From NCBI GenBank assembly GCA_017303575.1, contig JAFLCL010000013.1, positions 1 through 64,000 on the forward strand: a stretch of 64,000 bases of DNA, in the 5' to 3' direction. The translations under genes and the position numbers were made by a program. This stretch comes from Deltaproteobacteria bacterium (GTDB lineage: Bacteria; Myxococcota_A; Polyangia; Polyangiales; Sandaracinaceae). The notes below the pieces were generated by a model. It saw only the letters and a program-made list of their open reading frames with translations. It did not search any database and was not told the origin of the DNA. Of the stretch, positions 51,575-61,100 are shown piece by piece; position 1 is the stretch's first letter, and the number at the start of each line of letters is the position of its first letter.

Positions 51575-53446
51575 TCAGAGAGACTCGAGGTAGGCGATCA
51601 AGTCGTCGAGGGACTCGCCCTCGACCGCGGCGCCGTGACGCTCACCACCGCACGTCGGGGTGAAACGATCACGCAGCGTGCGCGCGCAGCCGTCGTGCAT
51701 GAGCGGCACGCGATGGGTGAGGCCGCGCAGCGTGGGCGTCTGGAACGCCTGACCGGTGCCGACGTCGTGGCTCTGGTTGTCCGAGAGGTGCGCGCCCGAG
51801 TGACACGCGACGCAGCCTCCGCTGCCCTCGAAGATCGTGCGGCCTCGCGCGACGCTCGCCTCGCTCGTCGCCGTGTGCGCGCTCGGCCTCGGCACGTGAC
51901 CGAGCCAGCCCTCGAGCGCTGCGACGTGCGTGGGCTGGAGGGCGACGCCGTTCATGCGTCCGACGAACACCTCGTTCACGAGCGCCTCCATGCTCGCGAG
52001 ATCGCCCTGCCAGTGGAACGGTGCGGTGCCCGCTGCGTCGTGCAGGGCGGGCGTGCGGCGCGCGCCGAGGCCGGAGAAGCGCCACACGTGTCCGTCCTCG
52101 CCGCCCTCGGGATGACACGACGCGCACGCGATGTGGCCGCCGCCCGCCGCGTGGAAGATCGTGTGCCCGGTGTCGAACGTGTCCTCGCCGCCGAGCGCGA
52201 GCTCGCGTGAGCTGCCTTGCTCGAGCGTCACGAGCACGACGCGCGAGGGCGCGCGCGTCTGCACAGCGAGGCGACCATCGGCGAGGAAGCCCACGGCGAC
52301 GGCGTTCGTGAGCGCGTGCTGCGTCGAGACGAACGAGCCCGACGTACACGGTGCGCCCGCGAGCTCGGGCGAGGACACCACGAACACCGAGTGATCGCCG
52401 TTCTGGTTGCCCGCCGCGACGACCGCGAGCGACGCGAGCTGTCCGTTCGTCACGCGCGCGGCGACGTCGACGGGCAGCGTCGCGGCCGCGAGGGTGGGGC
52501 CGGTGCGGATCTGGTCGCCGCTCACGATCGAGAGCGTGCTCTTCACGATGCCGTCGCAGCCGCCGAAGCCGCCGTAGCCGCCGGGCGCGGGGATCACCTC
52601 GTCGTCGCGCTCGCGCTGATGGAGCATCGCGATCTCACCCGTGGGCAGCGCGATCGCGCGCCACGCGACGGCTGCGCTCGCGTTGCCGGTGCCGTCGTTC
52701 ACGCTCGGTGCGTTGCGACGCGAGATCACGTGGCCGTCGGTGCGATCGACGATCAACGCCTCGGCGCTGCGGAAGCGAGTGACCACCACACGATCGTCGG
52801 TGACGACGACGTCGCGCAGGTCGGCATCGAGGCGCGTGGTGCGCGCCGCGCCCTCGCCGCGAGAGGGCAGGAACACGAGCTCACCGCCGCGACACGCGAC
52901 GATCAGGCGATCGCTGGTGCGATCGAAGCCGATGCCCCGCGGCATGCTGCACACCGCGCGTCGCGTGACGTTCGCGTCCTCGATGCGGCTCGCGCGCGGA
53001 TCGAACGAGAGCACTTGACCCGATCCGCGCAGCACCACGTGCACGCGACCTTCTCCATCCTCGATCGCACGTCCCGGCTCGCTGTGCGCGGCCTCGCGCA
53101 GCTCGAGCGCGACGCGCGGCTCGCCGTTCGTCGCGACGATCATCACGCGATCGGTGTCGGGGTCCGCCACGAGCAAGCGCTCGTCGCGCAGGGCGAGCAG
53201 CGTGCCTCCGCTGATCGGAGGCGGGCCCGCGTCGCGCGAGACGGCCGCGCCGTGGATGCGCGCGTCGAAGGGCGGGATGGGCGGTGGCATCTCGACCATC
53301 ATCGCGCGCGCATCGACGGCCTCGCCCGTGGTCACGAGCCATCCGAGGGCGAGCGCGGCGGCGATCACGAGGCGGCTCGCGCGGGCGCGACGGGTGCGGT
53401 GGAGGGCACGTGAGACGAGCGGCGCTGCGAGCTTCGGCGTGAGCAT
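51575..53446 (-). CDS. Propeller-fused di-haem cytochrome c
   Basis: A 623-residue exported protein with a signal helix near residue 25-47. Residues about 65-420 form a beta-propeller-like series of strands (e.g. GTLLALRDERLLVADPDTDR, VFLPSRGEGAART-like turns, LAVQTRAPSRVVLVTLEQ). Two haem c sites follow: CASCH (about 440) and CVACH (about 545). The end has FQTPTLRGLTHRVPLMHDG and a GESLDDLIAYLESL tail, as in bacterial cytochrome c peroxidases (MauG/CcpA-like). So a periplasmic or outer-surface electron-transfer or peroxidase function is likely. ATG 53446 is chosen; ATG 53527 is 27 codons further upstream. Its stop abuts a repeat. Confidence 0.88.
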   Translation of the reverse strand: MLTPKLAAPLVSRALHRTRRARASRLVIAAALALGWLVTTGEAVDARAMMVEMPPPIPPFDARIHGAAVSRDAGPPPISGGTLLALRDERLLVADPDTDRVMIVATNGEPRVALELREAAHSEPGRAIEDGEGRVHVVLRGSGQVLSFDPRASRIEDANVTRRAVCSMPRGIGFDRTSDRLIVACRGGELVFLPSRGEGAARTTRLDADLRDVVVTDDRVVVTRFRSAEALIVDRTDGHVISRRNAPSVNDGTGNASAAVAWRAIALPTGEIAMLHQRERDDEVIPAPGGYGGFGGCDGIVKSTLSIVSGDQIRTGPTLAAATLPVDVAARVTNGQLASLAVVAAGNQNGDHSVFVVSSPELAGAPCTSGSFVSTQHALTNAVAVGFLADGRLAVQTRAPSRVVLVTLEQGSSRELALGGEDTFDTGHTIFHAAGGGHIACASCHPEGGEDGHVWRFSGLGARRTPALHDAAGTAPFHWQGDLASMEALVNEVFVGRMNGVALQPTHVAALEGWLGHVPRPSAHTATSEASVARGRTIFEGSGGCVACHSGAHLSDNQSHDVGTGQAFQTPTLRGLTHRVPLMHDGCARTLRDRFTPTCGGERHGAAVEGESLDDLIAYLESL

Positions 53447-53605
53447 TGCGCCTTCGACGTGCGAGCTGCTGGGAAGTTGGGTCGAGCCTCGAGCGAAGGC
53501 GGCCGAGCGCGGAGCACGGTGGTACAACGGCGGCTCTCGACCGCTGGCTCGTGGATTGCTCAGCGCATCGCGAGGGCCTGAACACCCTCGCTGGAGGCCG
53601 CTTTC

Positions 53606-54811
53606 GTGATGGCTCGTTCTCGATCGCAGCTCGGAGCGTCAACGCTGGTTCTCGCTCTCCTCGCCGGTCTGTGGGTGATGCCGTCGTCGGCACGCGCCGA
53701 TCGTGTGGTGCTCTATCCCGTCGCGGGCGATGCCGATCACGACGCGCTCGACGAGGTCGAGGACGCGCTCGAGGCCTCGATCCGTCGGGTCGGTCACTCG
53801 CGCGCGCCCACGCCGGGCGGGATCACGGCCGCGCGTCCGACGACGTCGGCGCAGATGGAGGGCATCGGCACCTCCGCGCAGGCGCGCTACGTGGTGGTCG
53901 CGAGCATCGAGCCGATGCCGGGGCAGTACCGTCTCCACCTCGTGGTCGGTCACGACGGGCGCGTCGAGGAGCTCCTCGTGAACGTGATGCGCGCCGAAGA
54001 GCCCGCGCGCCTCGACGATGTCTTGCGATCGATGCTGCGTCCGGAAGGTCTGGGCGACGACGCGCTGCGTCTCTCGGGCATCGAGTCCGACGAGGATCGT
54101 GCGCGTCGCGAGGCCGAAGAGGCCGCGCGTCGTGAGGCCGAGGCGCAGGCAGCGCGCGATGCGGCGGCGCAAGCGGACGCGGAGGCGCGCCGTCTCGCGG
54201 AAGAAGAGGCGGCTCGACGCGCCGAAGAAGAAGCGCGGCGCGAGCAGGACGCGGCCGAGCAGGCACGTCGCGAAGAGGAAGAGCGTCGCGCGAACGAAGC
54301 GAGCGCGTGGGACCGCCGTCCGCAGCTCGGCAGCGACGGCGCGACGGTGATCATGATCGGTGCGCTCGGCGGTGGCCTCGTCCCCGTGGGCACCAGCGGT
54401 CCTCAGCCTTCCGGTGGCGCGGTGCGTCCACCGACCGGCGCGATCGGGATCGGGATGATCCAGGCGCGCGTCGGCCACGCGCTCTCGGGCACGGGCGGTC
54501 TCGAGCTGCGCGGCGGCATCGACATCCTCCTCGGCGGAACCTCGGGCCTCGGCATCCTCGTGGGCGCGAGCTACCAGCTCACGCCGTTCACAGCGCCCAT
54601 CCACCTCGGCGCGTCGATCGAGCTCGGCGTGAACTTCCTGTTCACGGGCCCGCAGGACGCGGGCTTCGTGGGTCGCGTCTCGGCGATCGCGAGCTTCATG
54701 CCCGTCGAGCACCTCTCGATCGAGGTCTCGCTGCCCGAGCTCGGCTACCTCTCGAACGGCCCCGGCGCGGTGAGCTTCGGCGCCTCGGCCCGCATCGGCT
54801 ACCGCTTCTGA
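53606..54811 (+). CDS. Exported coiled-coil protein with C-terminal beta-barrel
   Basis: A 401-residue protein. The signal peptide LVLALLAGLWVMPSSARA/DR is clear. Residues about 35-165 form an alpha/beta domain (VVLYPVAGDADHDALDEVED...). A highly charged Glu/Arg/Ala-rich coiled coil follows (about 170-235: AEEAARREAEAQAARDAAAQ). The last part (about 245-401) alternates strand residues and ends SFGASARIGYRF, with a terminal Phe typical of outer-membrane beta-barrels. The plan, periplasmic domain plus barrel, resembles the 5386-6480 product. Start may be GTG 53606 or ATG 53609; GGAGG at 53593 lies 8 bp before the GTG. It is a candidate periplasm-spanning anchor; function unknown. Confidence 0.78.
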   Translation: MMARSRSQLGASTLVLALLAGLWVMPSSARADRVVLYPVAGDADHDALDEVEDALEASIRRVGHSRAPTPGGITAARPTTSAQMEGIGTSAQARYVVVASIEPMPGQYRLHLVVGHDGRVEELLVNVMRAEEPARLDDVLRSMLRPEGLGDDALRLSGIESDEDRARREAEEAARREAEAQAARDAAAQADAEARRLAEEEAARRAEEEARREQDAAEQARREEEERRANEASAWDRRPQLGSDGATVIMIGALGGGLVPVGTSGPQPSGGAVRPPTGAIGIGMIQARVGHALSGTGGLELRGGIDILLGGTSGLGILVGASYQLTPFTAPIHLGASIELGVNFLFTGPQDAGFVGRVSAIASFMPVEHLSIEVSLPELGYLSNGPGAVSFGASARIGYRF

Positions 54812-54814
54812 TCG

Positions 54815-55858
54815 CTACGTGAACGAGGGCACGAGGTCGCTCGGGTCCCACGCGTCGTCGATCGGCTCGCCGAGCACGGACTCGCGGGGGCCGAGCCAGA
54901 TCACGCCGTCCTTGTTCTTGTAGAGCGCGGCGAAGCGCGAGCCGTCGTGCGAGGCGACGACGTGCCGGTTCGTCAGACCCCAGCGGCTGCGGTGAGTCGA
55001 GGGCGCGCCGCCGTCGAGCGGCAGGATCGCGATCTTGTCGTCGGATCGAAAGCCGACGAGGCCATGCTGCGTCTCCGCGATCTGCGCGGGCTCGATGCCT
55101 CCGGGCCAGGCGAGCCCGCGCGGCGCGTCGAGCTCCGTGGAGAAGACGAGCACCGATCCCTCGACGCGCACGATCGGCTGCTTCGCGGGACACGGACGGC
55201 CCTGGTAGCGGGCGCGCGCCTCGTCGAAGCCCACGTACTCCGCGGCGGGCCGGGCGACGACGATGCCGTGCTCGCCGAAGAAGAGGCGCGGGCTGCGCAG
55301 GATGCCGTTCGGCTTCACGCGCCAGAGCAGCTCGGGCAACGCCATCGTGTGGATTGCGCCGCCCCGGTGGAGCTCGAGCGATACGGCCACGGGCGTGTCG
55401 TCGACGAGATCAGTCGCCGCCGTGAGCGCCGCGACGTCGTCACCGCGCGTCGCCACCTGCAGCACGGCTCGCCCCGCTCCGATCGTTCGCGAGGTGCGCG
55501 TGCTCGGGTCGCACCGCGTGAGCGCCCAGCCGCCGTGCCAGATCGATCCGTCGTCGGAGAACGTGATGCCGCCTGCATCGATCATCCCTCGCGTCGTGAG
55601 GATCACGGCGCCGCTTCCGAGATCGATCGTGTGCACTACGCCGTAGGCGCTCGCAGCGGCGAGGTCACCGCGGAGCTCGCTCGACAGCACCCACGTGAGC
55701 GAGCGCTCGCCTGACAGCTTCACGCGCTTCCGGAGCTTGCCCGTCTCGAACGAGAAGACGCGCAGCGTTCCATCGCGGCTGCCGCACCCGACCTGCGATC
55801 CATCGCGCGAGATCGAGAGCGAGCAGTTGTTCTTCACCGAGATGCGGTGCTCGATCAT
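54815..55858 (-). CDS. Beta-propeller (WD40/YVTN-like) protein
   Basis: A 347-residue protein without signal peptide. It shows repeated strand-turn units: CSLSISRDGSQVGCGSRDG, TLRVFSFETGKLRKRVKL, AAASAYGVVHTIDLGSGAVI and ITFSDDGSIWHGGWALTRCD. This is typical of a WD40-type or quinoprotein-like propeller with about seven blades. No catalytic residues. The gene follows the ABC ATPase by 16 bp on the same strand, so they are probably one operon; it could be an assembly or regulatory partner. Start ATG 55858 follows that spacing. Partners unknown. Confidence 0.78.
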   Translation of the reverse strand: MIEHRISVKNNCSLSISRDGSQVGCGSRDGTLRVFSFETGKLRKRVKLSGERSLTWVLSSELRGDLAAASAYGVVHTIDLGSGAVILTTRGMIDAGGITFSDDGSIWHGGWALTRCDPSTRTSRTIGAGRAVLQVATRGDDVAALTAATDLVDDTPVAVSLELHRGGAIHTMALPELLWRVKPNGILRSPRLFFGEHGIVVARPAAEYVGFDEARARYQGRPCPAKQPIVRVEGSVLVFSTELDAPRGLAWPGGIEPAQIAETQHGLVGFRSDDKIAILPLDGGAPSTHRSRWGLTNRHVVASHDGSRFAALYKNKDGVIWLGPRESVLGEPIDDAWDPSDLVPSFT

Positions 55859-55874
55859 CGCAGCCCTGCACCGC

Positions 55875-56864
55875 TCAGGGGTGAGCGTCTTCCTTCTGCG
55901 TCGCGAGGTTGCTGTCGCGAAGGAACAGATCCTCGAGCGTCTCGCGCGTCTCGTGCACCTCGACGATGCGCGCGTCCTTGGCGAGCGCGAGCGCGAGCAC
56001 ACGCTTGGCGCCTTCTTCGCCGGGCATCGTCACGCGCAGTCGTTCGGCCCTGCCGCGGTGTGCTTCTCGCACGATCGTCGCTCCGATCGCCTCGAGCTCC
56101 GTCTCGAGGGCCTCGCTCGTGCTCTCGAGCTCGATCTCGGTGCGACGGACCTCGGGCTTCAAGAGGTCCGTCAGCGCGCCGTACGCGGTCACCTTGCCGC
56201 GGTGGAAGATCGCGACGCGATCACACAGGAGCTCGACGTCCGAGAGGATGTGGCTCGTGAAGAGGACCGTCTTGCCCCGCTTGCGCTCCTCGACGATCAA
56301 GTCGCGCACCTGCTTGCGACCGATGGGGTCGAGGCCGCTCATCGGCTCGTCGAGGATCAACAGCTCGGGGTCGTGGAGCAGCGCCTGCGCGAGGCCGATG
56401 CGCTGGGTCATGCCCTTCGAGAAGCGGCCGATCGGACGGTCGATCGCGTGCGTGAGGCCGACGCGCTCGAGGATCGCGTCGCTCTTCTTCTTGCGCTCGT
56501 TCGCTGGGATCCCGCACAGGCGGCCGCAGAGATCGAGGAACTCGTGCGCCTTGAGGTACTGGTAGACGTACGGATTCTCGGGGAGGTAGCCGAGCCGCTT
56601 CATCACCTCCGGCTCGGGCCGCGCCTGGCCGAAGAGCGAGAGCGTCCCCTTCGTAGGAAAGATGAGCCCCAGCAGCATCTTGATCGTCGTGGTCTTGCCC
56701 GCGCCGTTGGGGCCGAGCACGCCGAAGATCTCACCCGGTCTCACCTCGAAGCTGACGCCTCGCACGGCTTCGACCTTCTTCCGGAAGAAGCCGATCTGGA
56801 ACGTCTTCTCGAGGTTCTCGACGCGCACGAGCGGCGCCGTGTCGGTGCTCTTCGGATCGGTCAT
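55875..56864 (-). CDS. ABC transporter ATP-binding protein
   Basis: A 329-residue ATPase of the ABC-2 type (CcmA/DrrA/NatA-like). Walker A is GPNGAGKTTT (Lys58), Walker B LLILDEP, signature FSKGMTQRIGLAQALL (a variant of LSGGQ) and the switch His in TSHIL. The C-terminal about 90 residues, EIELESTSEALETELEAIGA onward, form the regulatory domain of this subfamily. No permease gene lies next to it, so the transporter partner must be elsewhere or this is an orphan. It overlaps the stop of the aminotransferase gene (ATGA) and is followed by a propeller gene. Confidence 0.92.
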   Translation of the reverse strand: MTDPKSTDTAPLVRVENLEKTFQIGFFRKKVEAVRGVSFEVRPGEIFGVLGPNGAGKTTTIKMLLGLIFPTKGTLSLFGQARPEPEVMKRLGYLPENPYVYQYLKAHEFLDLCGRLCGIPANERKKKSDAILERVGLTHAIDRPIGRFSKGMTQRIGLAQALLHDPELLILDEPMSGLDPIGRKQVRDLIVEERKRGKTVLFTSHILSDVELLCDRVAIFHRGKVTAYGALTDLLKPEVRRTEIELESTSEALETELEAIGATIVREAHRGRAERLRVTMPGEEGAKRVLALALAKDARIVEVHETRETLEDLFLRDSNLATQKEDAHP

Positions 56865-58012
56865 GTCAGCGCTCTCTCGGTCGATGCTCGCACGGTCGCG
56901 AGGACACGCTCCACGTCCGAGTCGCTCATCGCCGTGTGGAGCGGCAGGGCGAAGCCTCGCGCCACCCGATCGCGCGTGACGGGCGCGTCCTCGTGGGGCG
57001 CGAAGCGATCGAGGCTCGCGAGCGACGTGAGGTCGTAGCTGAGCTTGCCGAGCTCCACGTTCGCTTCGCTCGCGAGCGACACGAGGCGGTCGCGCGTGTG
57101 GGTGTCTCCGCGGGTCAGGCTCGCGCCGAAGGTCTGCTCGTTGACGACGCTGCCTTCGGGATGCGCCTGGAGCGCGAGCGGCAGGTCTGCGAGGCCCTCG
57201 CGGTAGCGCGCCGCGATCGCCCGGCGTCGCGCGAGGATCTCGTCGAGCTTCTCGATCTGGACGAGGCCCATCGCGGCCTGCATCTCGGTGAGCCGCTGGT
57301 TGGGGCCTGCCTCCACGAAGACGCCGACCTCGCGCTGTCCGTGATTTCGCAGGGTGCGCAGGCGCGCCGCGAGCGACGCGTCGTCGGTGAGGATCATGCC
57401 GCCTTCGCCGGTCGTCACGACCTTGCGTGGATGGAACGACAAGGTGCTGACCACGCCGAACGCACCGCACGCACGTTCACCTCCGCCCGCGTCGCGCAGC
57501 GTCGAGCCGATCGCACACGCAGCGTCCTCGATGACGACGACGTCCGAGCGACCGCGGGCTGCGAGCCCAGCCTCGAGCTCTCTCACGCGCGCGGGCACAC
57601 CGAACTGATCGATCGCGACGATCGCCCTCGTTTCAGGGCGAATTCGCGCGAGCGTGCTGGCGACCGCGAGGTTCCACTCGCTCGGATCGACGTCGATCAG
57701 CGCGACCTTCGCGCCCGACAGCGCGGCGGCGTGGGCCGGGCTCGGCCACGTCAACGCCGGCACCAAGACTTCGTGCCCGCCGAGGTCCAAGGCCCGCATG
57801 GCGAGCTCCAGCGCAGCGGTACCGTTCGCGACGGCGATCGCATGCGCGCGTCCCACGCGCTCGCGCACCACCTGCTCGAAGCGCTCGACCCTCGCGCCCG
57901 AGACCAGCATCCCGCTCTCGAGCACGCTGCCGATCACGGCGAGCTCACGCGCGTCGAGCGCGGGTCGTGCGAGTCGGATGCGGGGCAGGGTGCTCGTGCC
58001 GGTGTCGCTCAT
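56861..58012 (-). CDS. DegT/DnrJ/EryC1-family aminotransferase
   Basis: A 383-residue PLP-dependent enzyme that transaminates nucleotide-linked keto-sugars or similar keto substrates. Lys197 in SFHPRKVVTTGEGG is the PLP Lys, Asp163 in VVIEDAACAIGS contacts the pyridine nitrogen, and NGTAALELAMRAL is the N-terminal PLP region. In cell-surface polysaccharide and antibiotic pathways these make amino sugars, which fits the ABC ATPase encoded immediately downstream, but no glycosyltransferase is present. ATG 58012 begins the gene, which is divergent from the FecR-VIT gene over 136 bp. Confidence 0.92.
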   Translation of the reverse strand: MSDTGTSTLPRIRLARPALDARELAVIGSVLESGMLVSGARVERFEQVVRERVGRAHAIAVANGTAALELAMRALDLGGHEVLVPALTWPSPAHAAALSGAKVALIDVDPSEWNLAVASTLARIRPETRAIVAIDQFGVPARVRELEAGLAARGRSDVVVIEDAACAIGSTLRDAGGGERACGAFGVVSTLSFHPRKVVTTGEGGMILTDDASLAARLRTLRNHGQREVGVFVEAGPNQRLTEMQAAMGLVQIEKLDEILARRRAIAARYREGLADLPLALQAHPEGSVVNEQTFGASLTRGDTHTRDRLVSLASEANVELGKLSYDLTSLASLDRFAPHEDAPVTRDRVARGFALPLHTAMSDSDVERVLATVRASTERALT

Positions 58013-58067
58013 GCGCGGCGAGCATTCTAGCGGCACGTCGCGGAGGGAAGAGACGGAACTCGCCCGG

Positions 58068-58088
58068 CGTACGTCGGTCCGACGTACG
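58068..58088. promoter_or_regulatory. Perfect 21-bp palindrome in divergent promoter
   Basis: Perfect 10-bp arms CGTACGTCGG (58068-58077) and CCGACGTACG (58079-58088) flank one T. It lies 55 bp upstream of the aminotransferase start (minus strand) and 60 bp upstream of the FecR-VIT gene (plus strand). Size and symmetry suit a dimeric repressor or activator site controlling one or both genes. The regulator is unknown. Confidence 0.6.
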
Positions 58089-58148
58089 GCCCGGACTCGC
58101 GTGGACTCCGTGTAGGCTCCTCGCGCGGCGCGGCTTTTCAGGAGATTC

Positions 58149-61100
58149 ATGACGATCACGAACGCTCGATCGAATCGAGCCAGGCTCTGGCTGCTGTTGT
58201 CGTGGCTGACCGTGGGCGCGACGGGCCTCTCGCATCCGGGCTGCGGCGCGGGAGAGGGAACGAGCACGGCGAGCGTCGCCGAGGGCTCGCTCGCGTCGGT
58301 CACGCCCGTGCGCGGACACGCGACGGTGGGCGAGACGAGCGTCGCCGCGATCGGGCGCGTGGCGGCGAACGACGTCGTGAACGTCGAGGCCGGGAGCGAG
58401 GCGAGCGGGGGCGGGCTCGCGAGGCTGGTGCTCGACGCGGGGCCCTCGTTGCTCCTCGATCAAGGCGCGCGCGCGACGGTGCTCGACGCGAGCAGCGTGC
58501 GGCTCGAGGGTGGTCGTGCGCTGATCGAGGCAGGCGAGGGAGACCCGCTCGCGCTCGAGACGAGCGCTGGCTCGTTGCGACTCGCGAGCGCGTCGATCTC
58601 CGCGACGATGAGCGATCGCGGGCTCGAGGTGTACGTCGTGCGCGGCGAGGTCGCGTACGTGGGCGGCGGCGGTGAGCGCGGCGTCGCGCGGGCGGGCGAG
58701 CTCCTGACGCTCACGACAGGCACGGCGCCGAGCGTGCGACCCGAGACGTTGTTCGCCGACTGGACCGGCGGTCTCTTCACGACGGGCCCGAGCGAGGCGT
58801 TCGCGCCGGGCATGGGCGTGCTCGAGGCGCGCGTGCCGGACGAGGTGGGCCAGGCGCGCTGGCCGCTCTCGATCCGACGGCTGGATGTGACCGTGTCGAT
58901 CGTCGGCGAGCTCGCGGTCACCGAGGTCGAAGAGGAATTCTTCAACCCCGCGAGCGAGACGGTCGAGGGCCTCTACCGCGTGCGCGTGCCCGAAGGCGCC
59001 GTGCTCCAGCGCTTCGCCGTGGATCGCAACGGACAGATGGTCGATGGCTTCGTGCGCGAAGAGGCGCAGGCGCGCGCCGCGTACGAGGCCCAGGTGTACC
59101 GGGGATCGACCGACGATCCGGCGCTGCTCGCGTGGGACAGCCCCGGCAGCTACCGCGCGCGCATCTATCCGATCGCGCCGGGCGAGGTGCGTCGCATCGC
59201 GATCCGCTACGCCGAGTGGCTGAGGCCCGCGGCCGAAGGACAGCCGCGTCTCTACCGCTACGCGATGGGCGAGGGTGGACGCGCGCCGCACGTGCAGGAG
59301 CTGTCGTTCGTGGCCGACGTGTCGCGCGCGGAGGCCACGCACGTGCGTGCAGGCATGGGCGCGATCGTGTCGCCCTCGGCGACCAACCCGGGGCGCGTCG
59401 AGCTACGACGATCGGACTTTCGTCCGCGCGCCGATCTCGTGCTCGAGCTCACGCCACGCGAGAGCGGACAGCACGCGTACCGTGCCGCGCACCAAGCGCC
59501 GCGTCGCGCGCCGGGCTCGCGTGTGATCGTGGGAGAGGCCGACGAGCGCGACTACTTCTACCTGCCGCTGCGACTTCCGGACGCGGTGTTCGAGGGCGAG
59601 AGCGCTGCCTCGTCGGGGATCGATCTGGTGGTCGTGGCCGACGTCTCGGCGGGCACCGATCGCGGCCGACTCGAGCTCGGTCGCAGCGTGGTCGAGGCGA
59701 TCACGCGGCACCTCGGACCCGGCGATCGCGTCAGCATCGTGTCGGCCGATCTCGCGATCCGCGGGCTCGTCGAGGGCGAGGACGCGACGCAGCTCGGGCC
59801 CGCGACGCCTGCACGGCTGGACGCGCTGCTCGACGGTCTCGCCCGCGCGCCGGCAGGGGGCGCGACGGATCTCGGCGCCTCGATCGCACAGGCTGCCGCG
59901 CTGCTCGATCCGACGCGTCAGGGCGCGGTGATCTACGTCGGTGACGGAGCGCCGACGGTCGGCGAGCTGGGCGCCGAAGGTCTCGTCGAGCACCTGCTCG
60001 AGCTGCCCCGACCGGTGCGCTTGTATGCGGTCGGCGTGGGGCGCGACGCGAACCTCGATCTGCTCGCGGCGCTCGCGCGCGGTGGCGGCTTGGCGGTGCG
60101 TGTCGAGGAGCGCGAGAGCGCCGCCGAGGCGACGCTGCGCATCCTCGCGCACGTGAGCCGTCCGATCCTCCAGCGCGTGACGGTCGAGCTCGGAACGGGC
60201 ATCGACAACGCGTTCCCGCGCGTGCCCGTGGACGTCGCGCGAGGTGACGTGATCGACGTGGTCGGTCGTGTGCGTGACGAGACGCCGGGCAGCGTGACTG
60301 TGCGCGGTCTTCGTCGCGGTGAGCCCTTCGAGCAGACGATCACGCTGGACACGCGGCGCACCGACGAGGCCGCGGATCTGCGTCTTCGATGGGCGAACGA
60401 GCGTCTGCGTCAGCTCCTCCTCGGTGGCGCGAGCCGCGAGGAGATCGCGGAGCTCGGCACGCGCTGCGGCCTCATCACGCCGTACACCAGCTACTACGTG
60501 CCTTCGGCGCGCGAGATGTCGAGCGGCATGTACGGCGCGCTCACGAACGAGCTCATGCACGTGCCGCTGCTCGATCCGCGATGGCGCATGCCCGAAGAGG
60601 AAGCGAGCGCGGGCGAGACGCTCGCGGAGGCCGCGCTGACGATCGCGCTCGGGCCGCTCGCGCTCACGGGATGCTGCTTCTCCGCAGGCTCGGAGCCCGA
60701 GATGCCGGAGTGGCTCGGGCCGAGCTCGTCCAGTGATCAAGGGCAGGTCGCGCCGGCCTCGGCCCCCGTGGAAGCGCCTGGGTATTGGGGTACGGAGGCC
60801 GAGGCCGAGGAGGCTGCGCCCTCCGAGCCCGTCCTGGCGGGCCAGCCGGCTGGGACGTCCACCACCGCGCCCGTGATGCCTCCGTCGGTCGTCGCGCCCG
60901 AGCCTTCTCCCAGCGAGGGCGACTTCGGTGGCCTGCGTCGCGCGGGCTCCGGCGGTGGTGGGAGGGCGCACGCAGGCGGTGCCACGGGCGGCGAAGCGGC
61001 CGCGGCGGACCCGTCTTCCGTCGACGACCTGCTCGCGGGCGCGCTCGGATCGAACGACGGAACGACGACGGGATCGAGCGCGCCCTCGGGACGCGTGCAG

